Shown: positions 49,072 through 62,034 of the stretch, in pieces | Numbering within the stretch: the first letter of the stretch is position 1 | How the letters are laid out: each line of letters opens with the position of its first letter | Assembly (NCBI RefSeq): GCF_026262505.1 | Contig: NC_067206.1 | Location: forward strand, 20,233,319-20,297,318 | Reading direction: 5' to 3' | Source of the DNA: Trichomonas vaginalis G3 | Taxonomy: Eukaryota; Parabasalia; Trichomonadida; Trichomonadidae | Length of the DNA: 64,000 nucleotides | Translations under genes and position numbers: made by a program | Notes under the pieces: generated by a model | Database searches by the model: none | What the model was told of the DNA's origin: nothing | The model's input: only the letters and a program-made list of their open reading frames with translations

Positions 49072-49618
49072 AAATTTACGAAAAATTTCTTACATTAAAT
49101 TTAGAGCTCATATTATTAAACACAACAATTCACGCATAACTACACACATATTCATCACATATGCTATGCATTAATATTTTATAACTCATACGCTCAAAAA
49201 CCTTATACTTGTCGAAGACTGAATCTGATTGAACTACTCATATGCTCATATAGACTCAACACATATAGAATATATAATAGCTTCCTATATAGAATATGCG
49301 CCGCTTATAAAAATATATCATTCCCCTATATTGATACAAATTATTCACAATACAAGTTCGTCAAAGTGTGCTTTTTCATATTCTCTCATGTATATGTGAT
49401 CTATAAGGTATATATTTTATGCTCATATAGTTTTTAAAGGTATAAAATGATTTTTTGGTTTTCGATGTCGTGAATAATCTGAGTTCAAAAAATAGATTTC
49501 CCTCATTCATATATAAAAAGATACCTTATATATATGCGCTTCTACTATATTAAACACAAAGACCACAAGCTCCTGTAAAAAAGTGATAAGCAAAAAACGA
49601 ACCGTCAGGTGGTTTAAG
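49072..49618. other. No gene seen
   Basis: AT-rich with many CATATA and CACATAT steps; no supported frame or repeat unit. Confidence 0.55.
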
Positions 49619-50500
49619 TCACTTCACCTCGTATATAAGGACATGAATTAAGTTCTTGCATAAATAAACCATAGTTTCCATAGCTGTACATTCCTTTGTT
49701 GCCTGCTTGACTGCCAAATTTGTTAGATGTACGCAACATCTAATATAAACAGTCTTGAGACCCGGGTAAAGGGCTCCACAGCGTCTCCAATGACAAAGGC
49801 CCTTTACCTGAGCTGTTCCCCCATCACTGATGATTGCTCCGACCATCTCTGGATTTCTCGTCCAAGTTTCCAACCATCTGCGAGCCAGGTATCCACGTAA
49901 TGATGCTTTTCTTTGAGTGAAGGGTTGCTAATCATCGCAAAGAAACCTTTTCTATTTCCATGAGATGCAACATCAATGGATATAGAATAGTATTGCAATC
50001 TTTGGATGATTAGCACTACAGATGGTGCGAGAACTTCAGCAAATGTAATAATCCCGTCACGGATTGTTTCATGGGAATAAGTACGTAAGCTTTTCGTGGC
50101 ACCTATAGTATTTGCTAGTAAATTTAGAATCGTATTGCTTTCTTTTGAAGCAGCCATGTTAATGGACAGATCTGTGTGTACGGGTAAAGCTATTAAACAT
50201 TGTAAACTCTTGTCTGACTTGACTCTATCCTTTGCCTGATATGGATTTCCTTCGACTTGGATTGCATAATTGTGATGATGGTTGTGATTGAATTGTGTTG
50301 GGTGTGCATAATAAATCCAGCGTTCCCATTTTTGAGTAAATGTGTTAAAGTTGTGGTGTAAACAAAAACAATACATCCTTGATTTTTCCTGATTGTTTTT
50401 ATCAGGTACATATGCAGGTGTAAAAAATATTCTATATCTACGATCATCTATTGTCGTCTTCTCAATTGGGGGAGATGGCGGGATTTTAATTGTTTTATTA
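49619..50500 (-). pseudogene. hAT-like transposase fragment, frameshifted
   Basis: Read from about 50500 on the minus strand. An N-terminal part contains a Cys/His cluster (MYCFCLHHNFNTFTQKWERW, HPTQFNHNHHHNY) that may be a zinc finger. A helical region (NTIGATKSLRTYSHETIRDG) leads to YYSISIDVASHGNRKGFFAM, resembling the hAT S-[IL]-x-x-D-x-W/x-x segment with the first Asp. After a frameshift near 49840-49870 comes MVGAIISDGGTAQVKGLCHW and IRCCVHLTNLAVKQ, matching hAT DxG and C-x2-H-x-x-N-L. There is no C-terminus here. It is dead. The hAT call is moderate; another DDE family with an RNase-H fold is possible. Confidence 0.5.
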
Positions 50501-50825
50501 CGAACATTTATAAGTTATTGATATTTATTTCAAGAATCTCAATAATTTTGTATGGTGGCAATGAAAATTGATAGTGTGTCATTATTAATTGAGAAGATTC
50601 AAATGTGTCAGTGATATGACCAAAAATCTCCTCAATTTTGATAATGTAACGAACGGTTAGAGTGACACATATAGCATTTTGTAGAAATAAAAATATAGAT
50701 ACCTAATGAATTATCTTAAATATTTGTCGATAAATTTTGTTCAAATTCTATTGAAAAAAATTTGATTTTTCAACAAAATTAAATCCATTTCAAAAATTTC
50801 CAATTATAGAAACATAGTTGACACA
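50501..50825. other. No gene seen
   Basis: AT-rich; short fragments GAGAAGATTCAAATGTGTCA and GTGACACA boxes, no frame of note. Confidence 0.5.
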
Positions 50826-51032
50826 TTGATCATCTCAATCTCCACATTATCGTCCCAAAGACGACAAGCATATTTTGGAATACAAGACGGTTATACCAAC
50901 ACAAATAATATGAAGACATTAAATGAAGCGAACCATACTCACACAGTAGCTGGAATCACAGATGCATCAGGTTCAGGTCAAGATTTTTTAGCACCATATA
51001 TGTTTGTGTTAGCTTGGTTCAGATTTGCTTAA
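50826..51032 (+). pseudogene. Isolated tail-fibre-tip fragment (Polinton-like fossil)
   Basis: Contains NEANHTHTVAGITDASGSGQ followed by a PYMFVLAWFRFA ending, the same His-rich tip and closing motif as the Polinton fibre at 38130-39824 (GNHTHFVSGYTQ ... PPYMTVYAWYRIA). No other Polinton parts adjoin it and it has no proper start, so it is a stray fragment of a related element. Age not determinable. Confidence 0.6.
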
Positions 51033-51121
51033 ATAATATGTATTATCATATATTTTTATCATATGTGTTATATGTGGTTTACGTGGCAAAAAATCTCACA
51101 CGTAAAGTTTACATTTTTCTA

Positions 51122-51350
51122 ATGAACTCCAAATCAACTTCTGCTAAGGCTCTTGCCATCACGAAGCCAGAGGTGACTGAAGAGAAGTCCTCTAGCGACG
51201 AGACAATCCTCATGAGTGCCGAGAGCCTGAGGACCTATATCAAGATCGGGGATCTTGATCACAAGCAAACTGCTAAGAAGACAGGACCGCAAACTATTCC
51301 TCGGGAGCTACGTTTAATCAAGACCAGTGTTCCGTACCGAAAAGAGGAAT
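51122..51350 (+). pseudogene. Coiled-coil family paralogue, N-terminal part
   Basis: MNSKSTSAKALAITKPEVTE is clearly homologous to the protein starting at 3259 (TPAKALAIKKPEVTE), with SSSDETILMSAESLRTYIKI in both. It has the same upstream box GTAAAGTTTACATTTTT. The homology ends at about 51327, where the TIR of the 51328-58500 element begins; the last codons come from the TIR. The C-terminal coiled coil is missing. GC is around 48% in a 28% background. Function unknown. Confidence 0.6.
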
Positions 51351-51965
51351 AAGGAAAATTGACAAAAAGTGACACAAAACCTGAAATTTGGCGCCAATTT
51401 TAAATACTATATATTATGTTTTTTGGTGAAAAAAGTATTGCTGTAAAGTGGTGTTTAAAATTAAAAATATATTGATGGTAAAAAGTTTAAAAATAATAAT
51501 AATAATTATACCATACCGAAAAGGGTCGCTAGAAAAAGTGACTTTTGGCGCCAAAATTATTTTTTAAAAAAAAAACTTATTTTTATTATTTAATCAATAT
51601 TGTTGCATGCTAAGTTCGGTCAACGATAGAAATGTTGTGGGATTTTTAATATTATATATTATTTTATAATAAAATTTTTTTGAGTCATTTTAAGAAGCAC
51701 ATATAATTTTTTGAATTTAAAAATTAAAGTAGTGTCAAACGAATTTATCACTTAATTTAATACTCAGATTTCTTAAAATTAATGAAAAAAAGGTTTTCTG
51801 AGAACTTTTGAGAATGGTTTTCAAATTCCATTATTGAAAATATATAGGTATTGTATGAAATTCAAACTCTATATTTATTAAAATTCTAAATTTTTAATAA
51901 AATAACTTTTCAGAGGAATATGATTTTGAATGGTTGATTAATAAGTATAAAAATGTCTACGATTT

Positions 51966-52290
51966 TAAGGAGGGAATTGTTCCTTATGAGGTATACATCA
52001 TAACTATATACCTCATAAGGAACAATTCCCTCTTGATAGCTGGGAAACTTTCTCTGAATAACTTATCATATGGAGAAAGTTTCCCAGCTATCTATTAGAA
52101 ACTAAAGGCTGTGAGGCACTAATATATAATCAGTGCCTCATAGCCTTTAGTTTCTTATTAAAAACGAGAAAACTTGTTCGAAATGATAAACAATTTCGAA
52201 CAAGTTTTCTCGTTTTAAGGAGGGAATTGTTCCTTATGAGGTATACATCATAACTATATACCTCATAAGGAACAATTCCCTCTTGATATC
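51966..52290. repeat. Array of five hairpins
   Basis: In order: GAGGGAATTGTTCCTTATGA (26-bp perfect arms); GATAGCTGGGAAACTTTCTC (20-bp perfect); AGAAACTAAAGGCTGTGAGG then CACT (one mismatch); AAAACGAGAAAACTTGTTCG then AAAT (perfect); and a second exact copy of the first hairpin. Confidence 0.93.
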
Positions 52291-52554
52291 CTGGGTATTT
52301 TTGAATATATTTTTTTAATTAAAGTTCTCAAAATTATTATCAAAAGTGATTTTTTAAAAATATCTCCAATTAATTAACTAATTAAAAGTATTATATTTTT
52401 AAAATTAAATAGTTTTTCAATTTTTTTTGAAGGAATTGAGATACTTCCCACGACAATAAAATTGAGAGGTTTACATTATGACTGATCTTAGCAGGCAACA
52501 ATATTACACTATTACATATTATTTTTTTATATCAAATCCATACTATTTTTCAGA

Positions 52555-53790
52555 ATGGAAGTTTTTGTAAACTTTTACAAAAATCAAATGGATCCATATC
52601 ACTGGCATCGTACCTCCAGAAAATTAGTTGACATCGAATGGCTAAAGGAATCGGTTCAACAAATTAACTCTGGAATAAAGCTAAAGGATATTTGCAAAAA
52701 GGCCCGTTTAAATAATGGTACCTTTCGTGAAATATCCAAAACCATGTTCAAAAAGCTTGTCAGAGAAAATAATTTGGAATTAATTCCAAAAAGAGGAAGA
52801 AAGCAAATAGAAATTAATCTTGATGCCTGCCAAGCTTATGCAAATTTGAAAGATTTAATGCCCGATGCAGGCATCAATAAAATTATTCAGAAAATGAAAA
52901 CAGACCTTGTCAATATTGAGAAGAATCCAGAAGAATTTCAAAAAATTCAATCAGAAATTCAAAAAAATGGAGAAATAAATTATGAGTCTGGAAACTGGCT
53001 CGATGAAGTTGACCGCACAACTTTAGTTCCAGTTGTGACTCCAATAGAAGGTACGCCTATTGAAATAAATCCATTACGCGAATCTCTTCAAACGGCAACA
53101 TACATTACAAAAAATTTTGATTCTCCCTCATATAGAATGGGCAGGAAAATACACGAAGCGATTATCGCAGATACTCCCCCTCAAAATCAAGAAAATCAGC
53201 AAAAATAAATTCCTCGAAATTATCTAGCATCCAAATGTCATCAAATTTGGCATGCTGATATCCACTATTGGAGGAAACGAATAGGCAAATATTTGTTTGC
53301 GATAATAGACGACAGATCGCGAAAAATCATAGATTTTAATTTATTTACCGAAAAAACAGCTCAAAATACAACTGCAGTTCTTAAAAGAGCATTAAGTACT
53401 CTACCTCAACCACCATACGCTATTTGGACCGATAACTGCCTTGAAAATAAAAGCTCATTTCATCAACTTTTGGTTGAACGTGGAATTGAGCATATTTTCA
53501 TTCAACCGGGCAATCCACAGGCAAATGGTAAGATTGAGAGATGGTGGCCATACGTGGAAAGAAACTGCAAGTCAGAATCAGATCTTCCACGGGTCATCAG
53601 ATTTTACAATAATATGCCCCATTCTTCTTTGCCTGCGAATCCTGAAACGAACGTTTACTTTACGCCGAATGAATTCGAGGCCAGTGAAATTGATGATCAC
53701 TGGTATCGAAATCCAGAACAAGAACCATTCTGGATAGTCGACGGTCAATTAAAAAACCTTAAGGAAAGCATTGACGAGTTCAGAAAATGA
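52555..53790 (+). pseudogene. IS481/IS3-like rve transposase with one in-frame stop
   Basis: One frame of 411 codons from ATG at 52555, broken only by TAA at 53206-53208. The N-terminus has a helix-turn-helix-like segment (VDIEWLKESVQQINSGIKLK, DICKKARLNNGTFREISK), then a conserved middle (DLMPDAGINKIIQKMKTDL, NYESGNWLDEVDR). The rve catalytic core shows IWHADIHYWRKR (first Asp), AIWTDNCLENKS (second) and PGNPQANGKIERWW (Glu), 34 residues between the last two. A tail with a Trp-containing DHWYRNPEQEPFWIVDGQL follows. The protein would move elements with TACCGAAA ends. Only the stop prevents it from looking whole. Confidence 0.82.
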
Positions 53791-53945
53791 AAATCTCGAG
53801 CAAGTTCAATAAATTTTCAACAAATTCTCAAATCATTACGAATAAACACTTAATATTATCGTATTTACATCTTTTTAATACAACTATTTACTTACTGATG
53901 ATTCATTTCAAATCGTAGATTTGGATGATAAGTTATATAAGAAAA

Positions 53946-54280
53946 GTTTCCGAGCTTACCGCTTAAAACAATAGCCTACATCATATCTACGAATACCTCG
54001 GTACTCCGAGGCTACAGTTTTGCGCAGAAAGTTCAAAAAGTGATTTCAAATGCTAAGTTATCTAACAAAAGTTTCCGAGCTTACCGCTTAAAACAATAGC
54101 CTACATCATATCTACGAATACCTCGGTACTCCGAGGCTACAGTTTTGCGCAGAAAGTTCAAAAAGTGATTTCAAATGCTAAGTTATCTAACAAAAGTTTC
54201 CGAGCTTACCGTTTAAAACAATAGCCTACATCATATCTACGAATACCTCGTTACTCCGAGGTTCAGGTTAGTAAAAATCA
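53946..54280. repeat. 125-bp tandem repeat, 2.6 units
   Basis: GTTTCCGAGCTTACCG at 53946, 54071 and 54196, period 125. Each unit contains the small hairpin CCTCGGTACTCCGAGG. Confidence 0.92.
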
Positions 54281-54320
54281 ATCTAAAAATATTTTTTATG
54301 TACGTTAATGTAATCTGAGA

Positions 54321-54356
54321 GTGAGAGGCATATAGGCATACTATATACCTCTCACC
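54321..54356. repeat. Hairpin near right end
   Basis: GTGAGAGGCATATAG pairs with CTATATACCTCTCAC. Also found in the MITE at 5836-5887. Confidence 0.85.
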
Positions 54357-54567
54357 CTTCAATTCCTATGAAAACAGTTCTAAAATAAAAATAAAAAACA
54401 AACTTAAATTAACTATTAAATTTTTTATATTTTAATTTCATATTTTTAATAAAATTCCTTATATATTATAATTATTATATTAAAAACCCTTTCGAATTTT
54501 GGCGCGAAAAATAAGAGTATGTGTCACTTTTTGTCACTTTTCTAGTGACCCTTTTCGGTACGGAACA

Positions 54568-55199
<632 letters not shown>

Positions 55200-56034
55200 G
55201 AGAAAGGGACAGACTAGCCCATTGTCACTTTTTAATTTAGCAAATGAACGCTTATGGAGTGGAGTTTTTGGGTAAATCTGATTTGCTTATAAATGAAATA
55301 AAATCAAAAGAAACCATATTGGCATTATATTATGCAAAAATAAATGATCTTACTTAGTACTTTTAAAGTTAATTTCAGAAAAAATTTGACACAATGGTAT
55401 CCGGCACATACAAGTGGTGTACAACCAAAATATAAGTTAGTTTAAACATATATTGCTATATCTCATGATCTTACTTAGTACTTTTAAAGTTAATTTCAGA
55501 AAAAATTTGACACAATGGTATCCGGCACATACAAGTGGTGTACAACCAAATCTTCGACTCGATGAACTTGTCATCGAGTTATATTCCAGTGTTGTTCCTT
55601 CATTCCTGATTAAGTTGCAAATTAAAGGTCTGGATTCAGAGAGAAGTGTTAAAGTTATCAAAAAAGTCACAAGAGATTTCGAAGAAATGACACAATTTAA
55701 AAAAAGTCGAATGCATCAGTATGCTTGAAGCTGTTCAGAAAGGTCTGAAAAATGATACACTTGATCCCAACATTGTTTACTCAACATTAAAAATATTATT
55801 GCAAAGAAAACATTTGATTTAATAAACATTTAATTTATTATAATTAATTTTTTATTACAGTATAGTAAAAAATGCTATAAATAAATTATTATATTTTATT
55901 AAAATGTGACTTTTAATAGTAAGTGAATAAAATAAATCAGGAATTGGGAAAGAAATAAGGTTAATTAAAAATAATGAAAATTACAAGTTTAAGGTTAATG
56001 AAAAAGTGACAATGGGCGAGTTTGTCCCCCACTC
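55200..56034 (+). mobile_element. MULE deletion derivative, copy 2, 835 bp
   Basis: Nearly identical to 11310-12264 apart from one fewer 121-bp unit and one added base in the coding remnant near 55706. It lies inside the (TAA)n tract, which flanks both ends directly. Confidence 0.88.
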
Positions 56035-56394
<360 letters not shown>

Positions 56395-56407
56395 GATTTT
56401 ATGATTG

Positions 56408-56592
56408 GTAATTGGAGGGTATGAGTACTATTGCACGTAATAGTATCTCACACTCTCCAATTCATCCTATGACGCCGAAAAATTTTTGGTGAAATCCGAC
56501 GACATTTCACCAAAAATTTTCGGCGCCATATAGAGAACTATAGTCTGCGAGGTACTGATTCTATCTATGTACCTCGCAGACCATAGTTCTCA
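56408..56592. repeat. Array of three hairpins
   Basis: AATTGGAGGGTATGAGTACTATT with its near-complement; GCCGAAAAATTTTTGGTGAA with its complement; GAGAACTATAGTCTGCGAGG then TAC with its complement. Belongs to the outer rve element. Confidence 0.9.
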
Positions 56593-57083
56593 GCCAAAAA
56601 TTTGAATCTTAACTGATAAATTTCAAAAATTTACATTTAATTTTATTCAAATTTTTGTTGAACATTTAAATTTTTAATTTTAAATTAATTAATTTATTTT
56701 ACAAAACATTACGAATAATCCATATTCATAAAATTTCAATTGAGAAAAATTGAAATAACTGTTTAGAAAATGTATAAAAGTTTTTAGACAATTAAAAATA
56801 AATGTTGTTTAAAAAATTAATAAATAAGCGTATTTTTATTTTAAGAGTTTGTACATTTTGAAAAAAATTGAGAACTTGTAAGGATATTCTGGCGATTACT
56901 TTTGTATGACTATTAAATATGAAATACGATAAAGATTTTTGAAACTTCTGATATTGTGTACATTTTATTAGACATAAGTTTAGAACTTGTAATTCTCGAA
57001 CAAAATAATGTAAGTCTATATGAAAATAAAATGTTTACTTATTGTATCTTTTCTTGTTCGTTTAGATGTTCGACATAATTTTT

Positions 57084-58298
57084 TTATATTGATAAATTAT
57101 TCGTAAAATTCTCAATACTCTCAAGCAAACTTCTTGTTTCACCTTCTACTAGCCAATGTGGCTCCTGATTTGGATCTAAGTACCTGTGGGAATTCTTTTC
57201 AAATTCCTCGAAGTCATTTCGAGTTAAATGAGTACCGGTTTTTGTATTAATCGGTAAAGCCGAATGTGGCATGTTATTGTAGTAGGAAATAACTCGAGGA
57301 AGATCTTCAATATTTTTGCAATTTTTCTCAACCATGGGCCATCAGCGCTCTATTTTGCCGTTTGCCCTAGGATTACCTGGTTGAATCCAAATATGTACTA
57401 TATTTTGTTCAACCAGGTATGAATGGAACACAGATTTATTTTCTGTGCCATTATCAGTCCATATGGCAAACGGCTTGCCAGGAATTGTAGATAATGCACG
57501 TTTTAATACGATAAGTGTATTTGAAGCCATTTTTTGATTGAAAAGCTGAAAGTCAATTATCTTTCTTGACCTGTCGTCAATTATGGCGAACAGGTAATCT
57601 CCGATTTTTTTCCCTCCAATAATGAATCTCTGCATGCCAGATTTCATGGCACTGGAATGCAAGATAATTTCTTGGAATGTAATTTGGTTCCTCATTTTCT
57701 GGTGGAAACGGTTTTTCTGTAAATAATGCTTCATGTATTTTCCTTCCCATTCGATAGGAAGGCGTTTAAAATGCTTTTCAATGTAACTCGCAGTTTTCAT
57801 AAATTCAGAGACCGAATTAATTGGTAGAGGAGTTCCAGTAGCCTCTGGAACTTGCTCAACAAATGTTGAACGCTGTTCTTCGTTGAGCCAATTTCCAGAA
57901 TCGAATTGGACTTCACCATTTTTTTCCAATTCTGACCTCATATTTTGGAATTCAATTGGATTTTCAGATATTTTGACTAAGTCTGTTCTCATTTTTTGTA
58001 TGATTTTGTTTATTCCTGCTTCCGGCATATGGTCTTTTAAATTTGAAAAGGCTTGAGCGACATCCAAATCTACTTCTATAAGAGGTCTACTTCTTTTTGG
58101 ACATAATTCCAAATGGTGTATTTTTGAAGCCTTTTTAATTGTTTTTACAGAAACTGGAATAATTTGTTCATTATCTAGTTGAGCTTTGGAAACATATTCC
58201 TCGAGAGTTGATCCGGAATTAATATTTTTAACAGCTTCTTTAAGTCATCGTAGGCTTATTTTTTCAGGAGGAGTCCTATATCTACGTTTTGGTTCCAT
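57084..58298 (-). pseudogene. IS481/IS3-like rve transposase, decayed copy
   Basis: Reads from ATG at 58298 (MEPKRRYRTPPEKISLR). Homologous throughout to the gene at 52555-53790: LKEAVKNINSGSTLEE, DHMPEAGINKIIQKMRTDL, FDSGNWLNEEQR, LFAIIDDRSRKIIDF, AIWTDNGTENKS, PGNPRANGKIER and MVEKNCKNIEDLPRVISYY. TGA codons at 58245-58247 and 57342-57344 replace Trp residues of the relative. Two offsetting frameshifts between about 57590 and 57770 displace the first catalytic region (WHAEIHYW in another frame). D34E spacing is kept. It has diverged more than the nested copy, so it is the older insertion. Confidence 0.8.
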
Positions 58299-58500
58299 TT
58301 TATTTTAAAAATGTAAAGTTTTGAAAAATTGAATCACTGTGTTTATTATAAATATAAATTAATTTATGAGAATTTGTATTATCATCAAAATTATACTTCA
58401 TAGATATATTTTTTTTGATAAAATAAGTTGAATATTTAAGAATAGTAAAAATTGGCGCCAAATATCACTTTTGCTTATTCCTATTTTCGGTATGAGATAC

Positions 58501-58999
58501 CAGTCACAAATATTTTATAAAGAGTTGATGAATAATTACTTTATATCATGGAATATTAACATTATTTTTTGTTAATATTAAGCTTTCAAAAACTTAATTA
58601 AACTAAAAAATTAATATATATTATTGGATAAATATTAATTAGAACAAATGATCTTTGTATTAATGCTAGACAAAAACAAATATAATGATCTGTTTATATT
58701 TTAATGATAGATATACCATACTATTTCCATTACTATAATTAACTTAAAGAAATATATCTTATAAATATATTTTTTGTTCAATTTTGGTTGAAAAAAAAAT
58801 TGAAATTTTTACAAAAAATTTAAAACGCATTTCTTATCTTGTTTAGCTTTGATAAGTTGGATTAAATAATATTACTAAATACAAATCATGATAACAATTA
58901 TATATCCATGCTAAATGCCTGAAGATCTGGTGAAAATATTGAGATATGCCTCACTTCTACCATTTCGTCTTACCACAATTCTTAAGCTTATTCTTCGTC
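58501..58999. other. No gene seen
   Basis: AT-rich spacer without repeats of note. A 67-codon plus frame at 58915-59118 is the antisense of the coiled-coil gene. Confidence 0.6.
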
Positions 59000-59275
59000 T
59001 TAAAGTGGAATCTGGATGTCATTTTGTTCCATATAGTCCAGCATATTTAAATGCTGGACATAAATGTCGGAAGCTAACGACCGGAGTCGCTCGTTCTCCC
59101 GGTCTTTACAATCAGTAGCGAACTGAAGATCCTCGATCTTGGTCTCGAAATCGCGGATCCTGCCCTGAATGAATTCCATCTCCTTCAGGGCGTTACCGCT
59201 CTTTGTATTACGCCAAACTGCAAACATCGTACGTCTTTGAGCGATATTATTCACGACGCTTGCTTCAGCGTTCAT
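59000..59275 (-). CDS. Small coiled-coil protein, 91 aa
   Basis: From ATG at 59275: MNAEASVVNNIAQRRTMFAV, then VWRNTKSGNALKEMEFIQGR and a coiled coil (IRDFETKIEDLQFATDCKDR) ending at residue 91. Homologous to the fragment at 63517-63665 (VWRNTRTSNALKEMKFLQGK) and similar in style to the proteins at 3259 and 51122. The DNA is about 48% GC against a ~25% surround, and a transposon-end-like GACAAAAAGTGACAAG lies about 85 bp upstream. It looks whole. No known family; a short structural or regulatory coiled coil. Confidence 0.55.
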   Translation of the reverse strand: MNAEASVVNNIAQRRTMFAVWRNTKSGNALKEMEFIQGRIRDFETKIEDLQFATDCKDRENERLRSLASDIYVQHLNMLDYMEQNDIQIPL

Positions 59276-59989
59276 TAAATAACTGCTGGACCAACGATTA
59301 TTTTGGTTTCAAACTAAACTATATAATAAATGTGTTGTGCATGAAAATTCGGTTCACTTCACTTCTGACAAAAAGTGACAAGTTTGCATGACAAAAATAG
59401 TTTACATGGCAAAAATATATAGGGTATTTTTTTAAAAAGTAGTTATCTTTATATATAAAAATAAAACTTTTGATATATTTGAGTAAATGATTTATTAATT
59501 TAGTTATTTATTTTTTTTAAATCAAATCATATAAATATATATATATATAATAGTGAAATAGAACATGAGATAATTATTGATGATTAAATTGTAGACGAGG
59601 ATAAAAGGCCAAACCCAAATTTTAGCTAAAAGTAACAGGGAAAAAAAACGTTTAGTATTAAAAAAAAGACCGATGAGAGTTTCGTTCGAAATATAGAGGG
59701 AACTGAGAATGCGCAACCATTCTCAGGGAATATTGGATGCTATTCCCGTTCCCTCTGTATGGAAAATTGAGGTTTTCAAAGGGAGTTAAAATAATATCAA
59801 ATTTATACTAATTTACTTCAAAATACAAAAGTATTTGACAGCTAAAATTAGTTAATTTAGCAAGCCTATCAATACCCTTTTACGATTATTGCTACTTTTT
59901 CGAAATAAAATAAATTTATTATCAAAAACCTTTTTTTTCTTAGTAAAAATAAAAATGTTATTTTATATCAAGTTTTTATTCATAAATTT
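59276..59989. other. Spacer with nested hairpin
   Basis: AT-rich. At 59697-59754 GAGGGAAC...GTTCCCTC encloses two smaller hairpins (CTGAGAATG/CATTCTCAG and GGGAATA/TATTCCC), similar in style to the transposon hairpins. No gene. Confidence 0.65.
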
Positions 59990-61604
59990 TTATAATGTTG
60001 TATAAATTTGAAGATGGAAATCTGTAATAATTTTATCTTGAAAAGACTTGGCATTCTCAACAATGAATTGAGGGGTATTGCATCCAAATTCTGTAATTTG
60101 CGTGAGAATACTAAGCTTGATTTCCATTGGGATACTTAATTTCGAAAAATACTGGGTCATTCGTTTTTGAACCTTTGCTGCCTTGACAACTTTATCAAGT
60201 AGGTCATCTAAACCCAATTGAAGCGTATTTAAGTTTGCTGATGAGTTAACTATTAACGATTTAATTTTATCAGTGAGCATTATACATTTTTCTGTATCCA
60301 GTCTGATTGTAGACTTTTTTGGCTTTTTTTCAGATGGCAACGGATTTGGAATTTTGTCTCTGAGCCTTATATCTTGAGAAATTCTGTAATAAAATGAAGG
60401 AACGATAAAATCGATTAATTTCATCACAAATCGATCAAATCTCATGAAAATTGTTCCGCCAAAGTAGTAATATTTAATTTTTTTGTTAATCGATTCTGAA
60501 ATGTTATTTGTGAGAGCTAAATTTTCATCTCTTTCAGCGGCTGTCCATCTTTCTTGGTTTGATATCCATTGATTTTGTATGTATTTTGAAAATTCTGGGA
60601 ATTTTTCGGCTATTTCCAGAATTTTTTTGAACGTTGGTTCAATCCATTCTTTCTTGCCATTTCTGCCGTATGCAAGATAGTTCATTTTTGTATCTAATAT
60701 CAATTTGTCTGAACTCTCAAATGCATAATCTTTCAAAAATTTTTTGAACGCCCTCAATACATGAACTGCACACCAATGAAGGATAACTTCTGGAAAAGAG
60801 TTGATAATCGCATTTTCGATTTCTTGTGCACAATCTGACATAAAATATTTTGGTTTTACTTTTGCCCAGTTAAAAAATGCCTTGAGACAGAATGCAATAT
60901 TTTCTGAAGTGTTTGGATAAACGACAAATTGAAAAATTGGGAATGCATGTGTATTTGGAAATTTGGCTGATATCATGTAAAACAACATTTTAAATTCAAT
61001 TAATGAATGGGTTGCATCAATAAAATGCTCTTTCACAATTTTGATTATGTCCAGAAATTTGAAAGAAGCATAATAAAAGATTAATTTCTTTGGTTTGTTG
61101 TAATTATCGACATCGAAATAAATTAAATCTTTTGGTGACTCTTGTTCTTTGATACCCTTAAATAATTGAGTTGACTTGAATTGATTATCATCGTACTTTT
61201 GAATACCTTTGATCTTTTTATTTCCTTTTTCCTGAATTGTTTTCATTTGATCTGAAGATGCATTCAAAAAAGATGGCCTGTTAAGTGGATCATCCAGATC
61301 AAGTTTTTTGTCGCATTCAATTTGAGCCATTTTCGGATCACCCCCCTGTTTTATAAAATTAATAAGTACCCGACGATAGCATTGTGATAATGTGTGGTAT
61401 TTCTTTGTCTCATCTTTGATTTTGTTTCGTACCGAAATGGCTAACAAAAAAAGTGACAGAAAACCTTAAATTGCGCGGCAATTTTAATTAAAAAAATAAA
61501 TATTAATTTTTGTGATTGATATTATGCATTTTATTTATATTATATAAGATTTAAATTTAGGGGAAAATTGGAAAAAAAATAAGATTGGAAGTCTTTAGGT
61601 AAGA

Positions 61605-61846
61605 AGGAAAGGGCAAGAGATATATAGTGTACCTATATAACTCTTGCCCTTTCATTCTAAGTAGAAATGGGAGAAACTTTGTCCGCATCATAAGTTATGC
61701 GGACAAAGTTTCTCCGATTTCTAATGGGAATTGCAGGCTATGAGGCACTGATATATAATCAGTACCTCATAGCCTACAATTCCCCTTATTAGACTTCCAA
61801 ACTTTGAGTTAATGTTAAGACATTAACTCAAAGTTTGGAAAACTTC
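61605..61846. repeat. Array of four hairpins
   Basis: GAAAGGGCAAGAGATATATA with its near-complement; GGAGAAACTTTGTCCGCAT (perfect); GGGAATTGCAGGCTATGAGG with two changes; TTCCAAACTTTGAGTTAATG (perfect). Confidence 0.92.
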
Positions 61847-62034
61847 TCGTAAGAATCAATCGTCAAAAACCTCGATTGCAGTTATATTCATTGTGTTAAA
61901 TTTGATTTATTTTGAAATTTTTATAAATTAAATTTTATATAACATAAAGCGTTATGAATTAGTATTTCCATATGAATTTTATCTCGAAAAATAGTAATTC
62001 TGTCCAGTTATATTTCGGTTAATTTTGGAAATTT

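Larger units (their letters stand above)
51514..54560 (+). mobile_element. rve (IS481/IS3-like) transposon, 3,047 bp
   Basis: Ends TACCGAAAAGGGTCGCTAG then AAAAAGTGAC and GGCGCC at the left; TACCGAAAAGGGTCACTAG then AAAAGTGAC read inward at the right. From left: a 4-hairpin array, a transposase gene, three 125-bp units and one hairpin. (AAT)n lies on both flanks, so it probably landed in a triplet repeat. Confidence 0.85.

Noticed and set aside
58915-59118. 67-codon plus frame
   Set aside because: Antisense of the coiled-coil gene at 59000-59275.
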